Below, in pieces: positions 22,355 through 33,878 of a DNA stretch of 64,000 bases. This stretch comes from Harmonia axyridis (taxonomy: Eukaryota > Arthropoda > Insecta > Coleoptera > Coccinellidae). Each line of letters begins with the position of its first letter. The first letter of the stretch is position 1. The stretch is from the NCBI RefSeq assembly GCF_914767665.1, contig NC_059504.1:21764501-21828500 (forward strand), given 5' to 3'. A program made the position numbers and the translations under genes. The notes below the pieces were generated by a model. The model did not search any database and was not told where the DNA came from. It saw only the letters and a program-made list of their open reading frames with translations.

Positions 22355-23630
22355 AATAAATAGAGAGAGAGAGTTTATTAGTTCCAATCGCTCAAACAAG
22401 TCAAAGTATCCAGTTTATCCGACAGAACAAACACATAATGTATAAATGAAATAATAAATACATCAACATAATAAAATGACAAATATGTCAAACACATAGC
22501 ATGAACAATGTAAAAATATATGGTTCAATTCTGCAACATCTTGAAATCATAAAATTCACTTAATAAATAAAAAGCTATCCAACACAGTAGTCTGGACTCT
22601 GCTGTGATCTCTACAGTCTGAGGAAGTCTATTTTTATACACGAATTATTTCGTGTATTGTAATCGTGAATATCAGATTGTAGACGATAACTTTCAATATT
22701 GTTATGAACATATAATAAATTTTCAAGAATGAAAATAGAAGGAAAGGTCAGTATACTGAATTTCTTGAACGATTGCTAGCAACATTCTCTGCATCAAAGA
22801 CCATCCACTAACCTGATGGCTCGTCTCTGCAATCTAAAGATATCTTCACGTCGGGAACAATTTCCCCATACCAACACACAATATTTCAGCCTGGACTCGA
22901 TCAATGCATGATAAACCGTCTTCAAAACAGCACCAGAGAGAGAATGCCCGCTAAGGGTGGATATCAGTTCATCCACATGAGCCATCCAAGTGAGCGTAGA
23001 ATTCATACTCACTGCAAGAAATCTAACCGAGTGCACTACATTGCCGTCCTGGCTTTGGTTACTCAAGCTCAAAATCAGTCGCTGCGTTTTTTCATCATTA
23101 TTACTGAGTTTATTCCCAGTAAACCACTCCAAGGCCGCCGACTTAGCCTTCTCAGGATACTGCTCAACTCAGTTATATCGAAGGATCCACAACGAGGTCT
23201 ACAAACTCCATCACTGCTTTTGTAGTACTCATATTCTTCCTATATCCAAATTACCTGCCTGAAAATAGATCATTCCTCTCAAAATATATTACCAATTGCT
23301 TTAAAATTATTTTTTCATATGTTTTCGATATCAACGGTGTCAACGAAATTGGCCGATAATTTTTTATATTTTCTAGATCCCCTCTTTTCAGTACCGGGAT
23401 TACTTCGGATATCTTCATGGTTTCTGGAAAACAACCTGTAATTAGGCATCGATTAATCAATTTGGTCATTGGTGATATGATAGAGTTCATATTCGCATTT
23501 ATGACCTTCACAGAAAGTCCAAAGAAGTCAGTTGACCTACTTGACTTAAGTCTCTTTACTACATCTCTTACATTGTTGATATGCACTCCTGCTATTGATT
23601 ATTTCATTTGCCTCATAAAACATTGATAGT
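22355..23630 (-). pseudogene. LINE reverse transcriptase remnant
   Basis: Minus-strand frames recover, in order, VKRLKSSRSTDFFGLSVKVI, PVLKRGDLENIKNYRPISLT and PLISKTYEKIIL (reverse transcriptase fingers, 23251-23586). After a deletion of the catalytic palm come MEWFTGNKLSNNDEKTQ, MNSTLTWMAHVDEL, LIESRLKYCVLVWG and LQRRAIRLV (C-terminal thumb region, 22794-23132). The catalytic YADD/FADD block is missing. A GA-rich run followed by TTTATTAG near 22365-22385 marks the likely 3' end. This is an internally deleted dead copy of a Jockey/CR1-like LINE. Confidence 0.8.
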
Positions 23631-23929
23631 ATTTGTTTCGATGACAATTAAGTTGTTAGAATAAAATATTGCGTTCAGTGCATCACTGTTTAAACTGCGT
23701 ACTAATATAATAACTACAGGTTATGGGCCCAGCATGCTTCCATATATAATTACTACAGATATACGTGGCAGTATCGCTCATTTTTTTGTGAAAAATTTGT
23801 TGTATCATAAGCAATGAACTATTTTTTCTTTCAGAAACTACGACAAGCAACTTACTTTTCCGAAAATCCAGTAAACTTTGAAGTAGCTTCATCAAATTTT
23901 TCCATATTGATGAGTGTTCCAACACTTTA

Positions 23930-24260
23930 CTCAATTTGTCAAGGGCCTAATCAATAAAGTCACATTTTTCCGTAAAATTCGACCTAATTCGTCACTATAT
24001 TCACCTTCAAAAGTGCAACATACGTTCGTTCCTCTAAATTTCAATACCTTCTCTGTAGAAAATATTCGTCTTTGCTCTCAAAATGTGTTCCAATTTCGGC
24101 AATAACTTTATCATTAGTGCCAAATGGTTTTCCCTGGAGCATTTTTTTTGAGGTCTGCAAAAGCCAGTAATCGCTGGGGGCCAGATCTGGAGAATGAGCT
24201 GGCTGATCAAGCAATTGGAAGCGTAATTCCTTCACTTTGTCCATGGTTTTGGTTATTTAT
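23930..24260 (-). pseudogene. mariner transposase fragment
   Basis: The minus-strand frame reads VKELRFQLLDQPAHSPDLAP then SDYWLLQTSKKMLQGKPFGT. The HSPDLAPSDY block is the conserved third-Asp motif of mariner transposases. Downstream codons decay toward 23930. The same family recurs at 26.6 kb (plus strand) and 48.1-48.3 kb (minus strand). Confidence 0.75.
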
Positions 24261-24349
24261 TAATACTTTTTTACAAATCTTCCTCATTAGATACAAAGAT
24301 TACCAAATTCATAAACTGAAATAAATTTTTACACAAATTTCGACTTGTA

Positions 24350-25960
24350 GTTGAGACCGAATCTGAACTTGATAGCTGATGAATATGTTACTGCTTTCAC
24401 TCTGAGCTCTGCTTTATCCTTCAATGAATAATATTCTTGTATGAGTTGGATTTAAGTGTGAATTTAACTGCTATACCAATTGTAACAATAAAAAATAACA
24501 CTTACCTACTTAGGGTTAAATTTCCATGGCCTAAGCCGGAATAATTTCAGAAATAATCTGTAATTTGTATGGTTAAGGTGCTTTTTTATGATGAAAATCA
24601 ATGTTACATCTTGCTTGTTGAACATTACAAATTTCAGTTTATAAAATGTATCAAATAACTTCTTCGAGATCTACTCATTTTAATTCTTTGAAAAAGTGAT
24701 AGTGGATTCTTATTCATTATCTCCAATGAAAATAAAAATAATGAACGAAATTGGTATGAAATTTGAAGTTCATGAAATGTAATGGTTATTTAAAAACAAC
24801 TAAATTGAATTAGGTTTTTCAGGTTTTTAGTATTCCATTAAAATAAGAATAGATATAGAAAATGTATTACTCCATTTTGCGTTGATACAAAAGTAGTATC
24901 TATACGTGCGTGTTATCAAATATTGATGTTAGTGACCTTACTATAAACATGATGAAGGAATATTGGTTAAAGGTGTAATTGTCACTATTCTTTCGCTATT
25001 AGCGAACTGAATAATGGTTCCACAATAACTATAAATAAGAAATTTGTAATAGCCATGTCCTATAGATATAGGACATGGCTATTCGGTCAGATGACCGAAT
25101 TCATGAACTTCTGCATATCACTCCATTTCATGAGAAAATAATAAGACCTAGTGAATTTCATTCGGTACAACGGAATACCATTGAATCCATATTATGAAAG
25201 CACCATTTATCAAGCATATAGTAATATATCGTTCTCTCCAACAGATCCACACATGTGCAGATATTCATTTGCTGGACATAAATCAATATTCGAATCTGAA
25301 CACCTTGTATTTTCTACTCAATAAACCGATACATACTGCAAACATCTTGGCCAATAAATTATAACGCCTTTGGTGCATGCTGGTAAAGATAGCCGATATA
25401 TCTACAATACGACCAAATTAACAACCAGATTATCTATTTTAGATGTTGTCGGTTTATCCTAACGTGTTTTCTAAATGGAATGATTTATCTTCGTTCCCAC
25501 TTAGACGGAGAATGGTGGATAATCAGGGCAAAGTTGCTGGGAATTGATGTTCCACTAGTTCATGATGTTCCACTTGACGCTCAGTAGATGCTATGAATCT
25601 CTTCTCTGACAATCACTATTATGTGTACCGTGTACGGTTACAAAAGTTTATTGGAAATCAGTGATATACTGTATTGGCAAAGATACGTCTCGATATGAGT
25701 AGATAACTAATGTGAGGAACATACATGGAATCCCATCAATTAAATAAAGAATGATTGGGTCGTTTACACAATTCATTTTCTAACATCGCTTTGAGGGAAG
25801 GGGGTGCAAGTAGGTGTGTTCGGAATGATTCGGTGTAGATTCTCTGAGTTCTGAGTTGACACCGCTATTTACGATCACAGTAGAATGCGAAAATCAATTA
25901 CTAGGTAGTTACATAAGACCTAGATAAACTGATGGAATACTTCAAGAAATGAAGATTCAA
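24350..25960. other. No gene; contains back-to-back hairpins
   Basis: Apart from the two perfect hairpins at 25051-25100, I see only A+T-rich sequence with no recognisable frame, repeat partner or splice-bounded exon. Confidence 0.35.
25051..25100. repeat. Two adjacent perfect hairpins
   Basis: AGCCATGTCCTATA and its exact reverse complement are separated by GA (25051-25080). Directly abutting is ATTCGGTCA, GA, TGACCGAAT (25081-25100). Both stems are perfect (14 and 9 bp) with an identical two-base spacer. The function is unknown. They could be a tiny foldback remnant or a replication-slippage product. Confidence 0.8.
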
Positions 25961-25969
25961 AGTGAATTC

Positions 25970-26420
25970 GACAAACAGTTGCAATATACTTCGGAGGAAC
26001 AACAATAAAGAAAGAGAAATCAGGAATCGTCAAAATATAAAATCAGACGATAGAATGGAAAAAGGAAGCAAAACACGTGGGAGTAGTTCTAAATGAAAAA
26101 ATGAACTTCAGCAAACAGTCAAGGCAATTGCACGGAAGACTTTATCCGCTGCTCAAACCAAAAATACGAAAGACAATAAGAATATCAGTTTCAAAGAACA
26201 CTTAATACAGTAATCAGAACAGCGGTTGGCGCCCCATGATATATAGTAGCAACAAAAATAGCAGAGGAGAATTTCAATATCGAAACTATTGAGGAAATAA
26301 GAAACAAACAAATAAAGAAGACAATAGAGATGGTAAAAGCGCACAAGAATATAAAATACAAAAAGATGATACAAATTCCAACAAAAAAGACAGACAAGAG
26401 GAAATACCTCTTTCAAAGAA
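25970..26420 (+). pseudogene. Jockey-like LINE C-terminal fragment
   Basis: Broken plus-strand frames read IEWKKEAKHVGVVLNEKMNF, then LYPLLKPKIRKT, then VIRTAVGAP and (after a stop where Trp is usual) YIVATKIAEENFNIETIEE and EIRNKQIKKT-type sequence. This is the thumb and C-terminal tail of a Jockey-type reverse transcriptase (the KHLGV..D..L and VITYAAP..W regions). The frame ends near 26428. No catalytic core is left. Confidence 0.65.
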
Positions 26421-26589
26421 TCAAATAGAGGAAAATAGTGTCATGCAGAAGGAAGAAAACTCTAGCAAATTAACAACAGTGGAAAATTGGAGAAATCTTA
26501 ACTATCTTGACAAAGGCAAAAGAATGAACAGTGAATATTACTATTTACTTGAGTGGAGATATTATGAGAGGAAATGTCCTCAAATGCAA

Positions 26590-26930
26590 AAAAAAATTCT
26601 ATTTCACCAAGAAAATGATCTTTGTCAAAAATCGTTGAAAAAGTGAACGAATTGAGATTCCAACTGCTTGATCTTTATCTTTAGATCTGGTCCTTAGCGA
26701 TTACTGGCTTTTTGCAGACCACAAAAAATGCCTCAGAAATATAAATTTGGCTATTATGAACAGATTACTGAGGATGCAGCCTATCTCGAAAGCCATGACG
26801 AATCTTTCTGCAAAAATCGTATTAAAAAAAAGGAGTGTTTGTATCTCTTAAAGGTGACTATGTTGACCAATGAAGTCGAATTTCAAGAAAAAAATGTGTT
26901 TTTACTGGTTAGGCTCGCGACATTCGAGTG
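26590..26930 (+). pseudogene. mariner transposase fragment
   Basis: Plus-strand frames give VNELRFQLLD, a decayed SDYWLLQT block, CKNRIKK and SLKGDYVDQ-type C-terminus followed by a trailing segment that also occurs at 13.5 and 47.4 kb. It is the same subfamily as the fragment at 23.9-24.3 kb, in the opposite orientation. Multiple stops and frameshifts are present. Confidence 0.6.
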
Positions 26931-27004
26931 AAGTATGATTCAAAATTTAGTATCAAGATTACAGGGGCGTATTTTTCAGTTCAAAATAAGACCTTTTTTC
27001 CATA

Positions 27005-27175
27005 AATATGTCTGCAAACGCAAAGAGAAGAGCAAAGATTGTAAGAGATAGAAAACCAGGAACACGCCGACCTTTGGGAAGACCACCAAAACGATGGGAA
27101 GACTCTTGAACATCATTCTCACAGGGACATAGTTGGAAAATACTAGCCAAAGGCTTAAACTATGAAGAAGAAGAT
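27005..27175 (+). pseudogene. Possible LINE C-terminal tail
   Basis: The frame reads KRRAKIVRDRKPGTRRPLGR and then PPKRWEDS before a stop. The GRPPKRW.D pattern is common at the extreme C-terminus of several insect LINE reverse transcriptases. No other part of the element is recognisable nearby. Confidence 0.4.
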
Positions 27176-27779
27176 TTTTTCGTCTCTTGTAATCTTTAAC
27201 TAAGGTAGGAACCTATTATCAAAATGAAAATGCGATACCTTATATTATTTGACTTTTCACAGTATGCTTTTTGACCAGTGTATTTTTGATATTTATTTAT
27301 ATTTTTAATTTTCACTTTGTGTCTTATACTTATTTTATCAATATTTTACCATATGACTATGGAACCTTAAAATCAATCTTTGGTTTGATAATGGCGCATA
27401 TGCCGAAACATGTAACCGGATGATTTAATATACAAGGTTCCAACAACAGAAGCGTTTTATAGATTTTTTCCTTCAATTTTATACTCAACACTTTAAAATG
27501 GGCTTTTATGAGATTATAAAAATGAGAAACCTGACGAACCTATATTTCAAACTTGATCTTGATACCTCAAAAACTGAAAGAGCTATATGAAGAAAAATCT
27601 AAAAAAAATCTCGAAAATTTAACGCTCTATAGTTTGATAACCAAGAGTTTGTGGACACATGTTTATGGAAAGGAAAAGTCTCATTTTGACCTGAAAATCC
27701 CTTACAATTTGATACTGAATTTTGAATCACCCTATATCTATCTAAAACAACAACTCCCAATTCTTCTTAGGGATTGATA

Positions 27780-28600
27780 CATCGTGGCTTTCTCATGATC
27801 TGCCAAAGCTTAACTGCTCCCTGCTCAGCATTTTGGAGATTGCACCTACGACTTTTCAGGATGAGTGAAGCAAATTCAAACGTTTCTCTGATTTACCGTT
27901 CTTATCTACCACATGTAAAAATTCAAAAAAGGTATTTTTCGGCAACCGTCCGGGAAGTGCTCACTTCCCGGACGCTTTTTCTCTGAGAAAGTAGCATTTC
28001 CCGGCCTAGTCCGGAAAGTACGTACTTCCCGGACTAGGCCGGAAAAGCATCATAGAATCCATAGCAACCGAGATAAAGGCTGACAGTTCATATGAAATTA
28101 GTTGTCAAAAATTTGCATGTTTTTTTATCGCAATTGAAATCAGAATAAATTTGAATTTGAATTTTGAATCACAATAAAATAAGGAAAGCAGCAGCGATAG
28201 TGTTATTTTACATGGTTGCCGAAAAAATATTGTACGCAACACGCCCGAAAATGGTTTTTTTGGACTCACAGACTTCCAGGACTCGCTTAAGCTCGTCCTG
28301 GAATTTTGTCTATTCGTCCAAAAAAACCCTATTTTCCGGACTTGTTACGTAAATTACTATTACGTCTTTATTTTTAATTTAAGATAATACGTTTTTTCAG
28401 CCTATGATAATAATTTCAAGATAAATTCATAAGAAATCAATCAAAGTTATATTATGCATATATTTATTCTTCAATAAAAAATTCATCTAATTCTTTTTTT
28501 TCCATTCCAAAATATTTAATAAATAAGGACTTTCCGCAATTAAGTTTACAATTCTTCAAAATGAATAATAATGAAAACCTCATTTAAATCGATGGTGTCT
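27780..28600 (+). repeat. Interspersed repeat Y with embedded palindromes
   Basis: The left part (27790-27925) and right part (28500-28580) both align with 52770-53110 in the same order and orientation. Landmarks are ATCTGCCAAAG, TTACCGT and ATGAATAATAAT next to GAAAACCTCAT. The middle of this copy is replaced by strongly palindromic sequence (27948-27973, 28001-28042 and about 28245-28325). The class is unknown and it is non-coding. Confidence 0.5.
27948..28042. repeat. Tandem CCGGGAAGT palindromes
   Basis: GTCCGGGAAGTG, CT, CACTTCCCGGAC forms a perfect 12-bp stem (27948-27973). Then 28001-28042 is a 42-bp palindrome with 21-bp arms, no loop and a single mismatch, sharing the GTCCGG and AAGTAC/ACTTCCCGGAC core. 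They are far more GC-rich than the neighbourhood and are probably the inverted ends of a foldback element. Confidence 0.75.
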
Positions 28601-28899
28601 AGCGTAAAATTGAGCATAATAATTTTTGAACTGATCTCTGAAACGGTTTAGACAGATCCCTCTTAAGATAATCGTATCATCAAAACCTACAAAAAGTTGA
28701 ACCAGATTGAAACTTGAAAAATTGAGACCTTCAGGTATCAATAAATTTTTTCCTAACCATCGCTTTTTGTCGCGAGAAAAAACCCGAAACGAGCCACTGT
28801 TTTTCAACGTCGGAAAAACTTCAACGAAAAAATTCTACCCTATACATAGAACGTAACACGACCATAATTTTTTTACCAAAAAAGCGAAAGGATCAAGTA

Positions 28900-29260
28900 A
28901 GTATCGACAGTTCCCCAGATGGTTGTGGGTCACCATCAAGATCCACCGATGACCCAAAAAATCGGAAACGAATCCGCCGATAGATCGTTACTAAAAGTAC
29001 GGTAATGACCATCTTCGATAATCGGAAAAAAGACGGTTGGATATAAGGGAGAGTACGAGCGTACGAGCAACACATGTCGACCCTGTTCACCCACTGTAAC
29101 AAACAAATAACGAAAGTGGCGCGCTGGCTCGTGCCTCTGCCGCCCGTTTTTGCTCATTACGCAAATTGTCGATGCGACCGGAGGACCAGTTGGATGTTCC
29201 GGTTGGTTTCGACTACTACGTCCTTTTAATCAGAATCGAAGCTGAATAAATTATTATTGT
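28900..29260. other. GC-richer non-coding block, candidate control region or promoter
   Basis: The block lies between repeats and contains sequences such as GGATATAAGGG, GTGGCGCGCTGGC and GACCGGAGGACC that are unlike the A+T-rich background. No protein frame has a recognisable domain, and I found no repeat partner or inverted ends. It could be an enhancer or a promoter with a non-coding first exon. This is inference from composition only. Confidence 0.3.
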
Positions 29261-29639
29261 GGGATTAATTGAAAATAGAATAGACGTAGGTATATGGCTG
29301 TGAATTGGTTTGAATTGGTGTCGACACGATAGTTCTTATGTTTTGGGGGTTGATACAGGGTGGATCGAATCAATTTTAAATGGTTATAAAAATTCCGGAA
29401 AATCATTTAAACAGAATCGGTCAAAAGAACGAGACCTACAATGTTTAGAGAAAAAATCTTCAAGCACTCTTTTTTCGAAATATACAAGGTGACTGTTTAT
29501 ATATTACTCAATAGCTATCTCAGTTCACCTTCACATTGGTCCTACAAAAAAGTTTAAATGGTCAAATATGAAGTATGTTTTATGGGGATTAAGAATTCAA
29601 TAGTAGAAAATGCAAAAAAGCATTATAAACACAAACATT

Positions 29640-30115
29640 TTATGTGAACTAGTAATTTTTAATGGAGCAACCTGTATTTTTCCTTATGGGTAGAGCTGTT
29701 TCTCCTGATTTTAAATATGTTTACTTTGTTGAGGTTATCTTTGTCAGTTTTCGAAAAATATAGATTTTTTCGTTCAAATCTAAGGTAGCTGCAATTTCCT
29801 TATGAAATTTATTGAAAAACTATTGTTGAAATTGGTCAAGTTTCACTTAGGTAGATTTGATTTATATTTCGGTTGATATTTTTTCTTTCTAATATGGTAA
29901 CTAATTTTTTTCTGATATAAGAAATCGCAGCATTGTCATGTGGCGTTCTACAGCTACCTTAAATGCAGATGAAAAAATTTATATATTTCGAAAACCGACG
30001 AAGATAACCTCAATAAATTATATTTATTAGAAATAAGGCGAAGGAGATCTACAGATTAGGAAAGTAAAATATTGGGTGTTTCATTTAAAAAATACCAGTT
30101 CACATAAAATTTTCA
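29640..30115. mobile_element. Foldback element, imperfect long inverted repeat
   Basis: The left arm (about 29640-29785) is the approximate reverse complement of the right arm (about 29958-30110). The best-matching part is TTGAGGTTATCTTTGTC against GACGAAGATAACCTCAA, followed inward by TTTTCGAAAAATATA / TATATATTTCGAAAA and AAGGTAGCTG / CAGCTACCTT. The outer ends pair through TTATGTGAACTAGTAATTTT and AAATACCAGTTCACATAA. About 170 bp separate the arms. It is non-coding and looks like an old foldback MITE. Confidence 0.7.
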
Positions 30116-30119
30116 GGAA

Positions 30120-32190
30120 CTCATTTCAATTTATAAGATATAAGTCATCGTTTTATTCTTATGATTCTCCAACAAAGCTTAATAATTTTTATGATAGCAA
30201 AATGAAATAAAACATATTTTGCAGACTTGCCTTATCAGCATCGGAATTTTATTTTCAAACCAGTGTGACCAGATTTAGTAGAACTTCAGATAGAAGAAAT
30301 CCTAAAAAAATGTGTTCACCCCGGTCTACCCTCGGGTCTACCAGCAACAAAAATGGGTAATAAAATTATCAAACGTGCCGACAGTAACAGCCGTAATCAC
30401 TTCTGAAGATAGAAACTCGCCTAGATGGAAATTTTTCGGAATAATAAAATAATAAAACGAAGTGATTTCCACAAATCTCTTACTGTTTGTGACAATTGTT
30501 CCGCCAACACTGTGACATAATCAGGGTACATACATTTCAACAGACCTTAAATAAGTGACAAAAATATGAGCATTGCCTGAAGAAACATAAATACTAAATA
30601 GGTCCAAATAAATTTTAAAGGTGTATTGGACGTTCACCATGCCAGGGATTTCCAAACTATTGAAGAAATTCTATAATGAACAAACAGATGTAAACTCACT
30701 CCTAGTATTGAATTTCTTCGAAAAGTTTGAAAATTCCAGGCGGCAAATGTCCCATATAACCGTAAAGTTTATTATGTCCAATTTAGTATTTCATTAAGGT
30801 TGTTCGAAATATCATGTCAAACACTTTAAAAAATAATTCAGATTATATATTTCTTTTTATGTAAACACTTCACAGAAATATTTTCGGACTTTATTTCGTG
30901 AAATAACAATATACTAGCAAGAGGTTAATATCTAGCATACATAAATAATGAAATATATCATTTTTGGAATCACAAGATCGGAGGTTTAGAAAAAGTCTTA
31001 TTTCACGAGATCGAAATATGAAAATAAGTTTCATAATGAAAACTAAAAAGCAAGATATGGAAACTAAATTTACTTGTAGAATACAACGCAAGCATAAAAA
31101 AAAATTTATCGTTTACAGTCTGGCCAACTACTAATGATCGAACTTTGTTAGACTTCCTTCAATAATGCAAATATCAAAATTCTTATTGTTGAAAACAAAG
31201 TGGATGGTAAATGTAATAACTCTCTCATTTACCTATAAGATAGGTATTGAAATGTTCAATTTCAAAATATCATAATAGTACTGTTTATACTTTATTTTAT
31301 AAGAAATATCCTGGGATATGATTGAAAATTCAATTTCCTACTCTCCTTCCGCCTAACAAATGCATTGATTTTTTATTAAATTAAACTTATCTGATATATA
31401 AATGCACACTGAATTCACACAAAAGAGCCACCGTCAGATCTTTATTGTGTACCTATCGAATTTCAATACACGATCAAAGACTAATCAGTGCTCGGGAGCA
31501 CAAAAAGGCTTCAAGTGCTTTCGAAAGCACTAAGCACAATGCTTTGGCACAGCTCTGATCGCATTAGAGAATGACAATCATCCCATAAAAATATAACGGA
31601 ATATCATTCCTTAAGGATGTTACATATTTATACCAATGCAATTTCAGTGCTGATCAACTCAATAAGAACTCATGCACTACAGTTCAGATTCATTTCATTT
31701 CTCAAGTCAATGTTGGTGTATAAGTGTTCCTTTGGATAATAAACTTAATTTCAAGGAACAATCAATATTATTCCGTCAATTAATAATCGTCTTTATTAAT
31801 AATAATAATCGTCTTTATTGAACCTTGAAAATTGAAATATTATAAAATGGTAGATAAAGTTTTGAAAAACATTATTATTTCTAATTAATCATGATTTATG
31901 GTGCAAAAAATTTTCATAATTCCTTCATTTATCCCTATTCATTGACTTTATGAATCCCTGTTCATCAATACCACTATTCTGAAATTGATGTTGAGTGTGT
32001 TGATGTTGAACAGTATCTAATATATTATTGATACAAGGTACAACCGATCAAATAAATAATGAACAATGTGATAGTGAACATTTCATTGGTTTAACAGTTT
32101 AAGTTGTGCCTTCATACAGAAAAAAAAAACAAAAACGACTTTTCATTACATTAATTTTGCTGTTCATCGGTTGAAACATTTTTCATTGAA
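30120..32190. other. No recognisable gene
   Basis: This is A+T-rich sequence with chance-length frames. An 18-bp perfect palindrome, AGTGCTTTCGAAAGCACT, lies at 31514-31531. TAATAA microsatellite-like runs with repeated CGTCTTTATT occur near 31785-31820, perhaps a LINE 3' tail. Confidence 0.35.
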
Positions 32191-32198
32191 TTTATGTA

Positions 32199-33746
32199 CA
32201 GGGTGGGCAAATAAGCGTGGTAAGCGGCTATATCTCAGGATCCATTCATCGTAGAGACTTGCGGTAAAAAATTTTACCACTAAAGTAAACAAAAGAAAAC
32301 ACTGGAAATTGTTTTGAAGTTCATACCTCCACCGCTAGGGGGCGTAATAGCTATCGTCGAGTAGAAAAATGCATTTTACTCGAAAAATTTTCATATTAAG
32401 TTAGAAAAAAAATATCATCACTGTAAACCTTGGAAAATTCTCTATCTGTTTGAACTGTCACTTCCGATTTTGCGACATCAAATAAGGGTGGGGGAAAGAT
32501 AGAAATCTGACTGATTGAAATGTCTGTAACTTTAGTTTGGCTCAACATTTTTGAGCAAATTAAATCTTATTTGAGAGACAACATCTTGTTGATTGAGGAA
32601 AAAATATACTCATGATGAATTTGATTCAGCTGCTTCCGATAGGTAGCGCTAAGTCAGAAGTTCATTGTTTGGTTCATTTTTCTCTGAAATTTCAAATGTA
32701 ATGATAGGATTTTCTTAACAGAAACAAAAATTTCATTGAATTTGCATAAAAAAACCTGAAGGTCGCAAAACGATAATTTCAGGCGTTCTGAAGTTATGGC
32801 CGAAAGAAGATATTCTTCAACTGATGCACTGCGAAAAACCAAATTGAGTCTTCAAGTTCTAACAGAAACAGAAATCCCATCAAATTTGTATGAAAAAACC
32901 AAAAGGTCGCAAAGCGATAGCTTCAGGGGTTCTCTAGTTATGGACGAAAAAAGATATTCTTCAACTGATGCACTGAAAAACTAAATTGTGTCTTCTTTCG
33001 GCCATAACTCCAGAACGCCTGAAGCTATCGCTTTGCGACCTTTTGGTTTTTTCATACAAATTTGATGGGATTTCTGTTTCTGTTAGAACTTGAAGACTCA
33101 ATTTGGTTTTTCGCAGTGCATCAGTTGAAGAATATCTTCTTTCGGCCATAACTTCAGAACGCCTGAAATTATCGATTTACGACCTTCAGGTTTTTTCATG
33201 CAAATTCAATGAAATTTTTGTTTCTGTTAAGAAAATCCTATCATTATATTTGAAATTTCAGAGAAAAATGAACAAAACAATGAACTTCTGACTTAGCGCT
33301 CCCTATCGGAAGCAGCTGAATCAAATTCATCATGAGTATATTTTTTCCTCAATCAACAAGATGTTGTCTCTCAAATAAGATTTAATTTGCTCAAAAATGT
33401 TGAGCCAAACTAAAGTTACAGACATTTCAATCAGTCAGATTTCTATCTTTCCCCCACCCTTATTTGATGTCGCAAAATCGGAAGTGACAGTTCAAACAGA
33501 TAGAGAATTTTCCAAGGTTTACAGTGATGATATTTTTTTTCTAACTTAATATGAAAATTTTTCGAGTAAAATGCATTTTTCTACTCGACGTTAGCTATTA
33601 CGCCCCCTAGCGGTGGAGGTATGAACTTCAAAACAATTTCCAGTGTTTTCTTTTGTTTACTTTAGTCGTAAAATTTTTTACCGCAAGTCTCTACGATGAG
33701 TGGTTCCTGAGATATAGCCGCTTACCTCGCTTATTTGCCCACCCTG
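32199..33746. mobile_element. Large foldback transposon, ~750-bp arms, TA-flanked
   Basis: CAGGGTGGGCAAATAAGCG at the left pairs with CGCTTATTTGCCCACCCTG at the right, and TA lies outside each end (32197-32198 and 33747-33748). The two arms (32199 to about 32955, and about 32990-33746) are almost identical reverse complements around a spacer of about 35 bp. Within each arm a unit of about 150 bp (ATTCTTCAACTGATGCACTG and flanks) is partly duplicated. The terminal CAGGGTG and TA duplication resemble Tc1/mariner-type MITEs. Four short mirror-image frames inside are just the symmetry of the arms, not genes. A truncated relative lies at 58024-58389. Confidence 0.88.
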
Positions 33747-33878
33747 TACATTTTTGGTTCAGTGCAAAAAGACTTTTTCTCATTATTGTCAGCACAAGAT
33801 AAAAATCCTGACAGTGAATTCATTTCAAGAACAGAATAGAGTTAATTCAAGTTACCTAGAGAATTTATAGGTACCTAC

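Noticed and set aside
32654..33291. Four 60-62-codon mirror-image frames read as small genes
   Set aside because: They are the same sequence seen on both arms of the foldback element, and they have no domain or start context.
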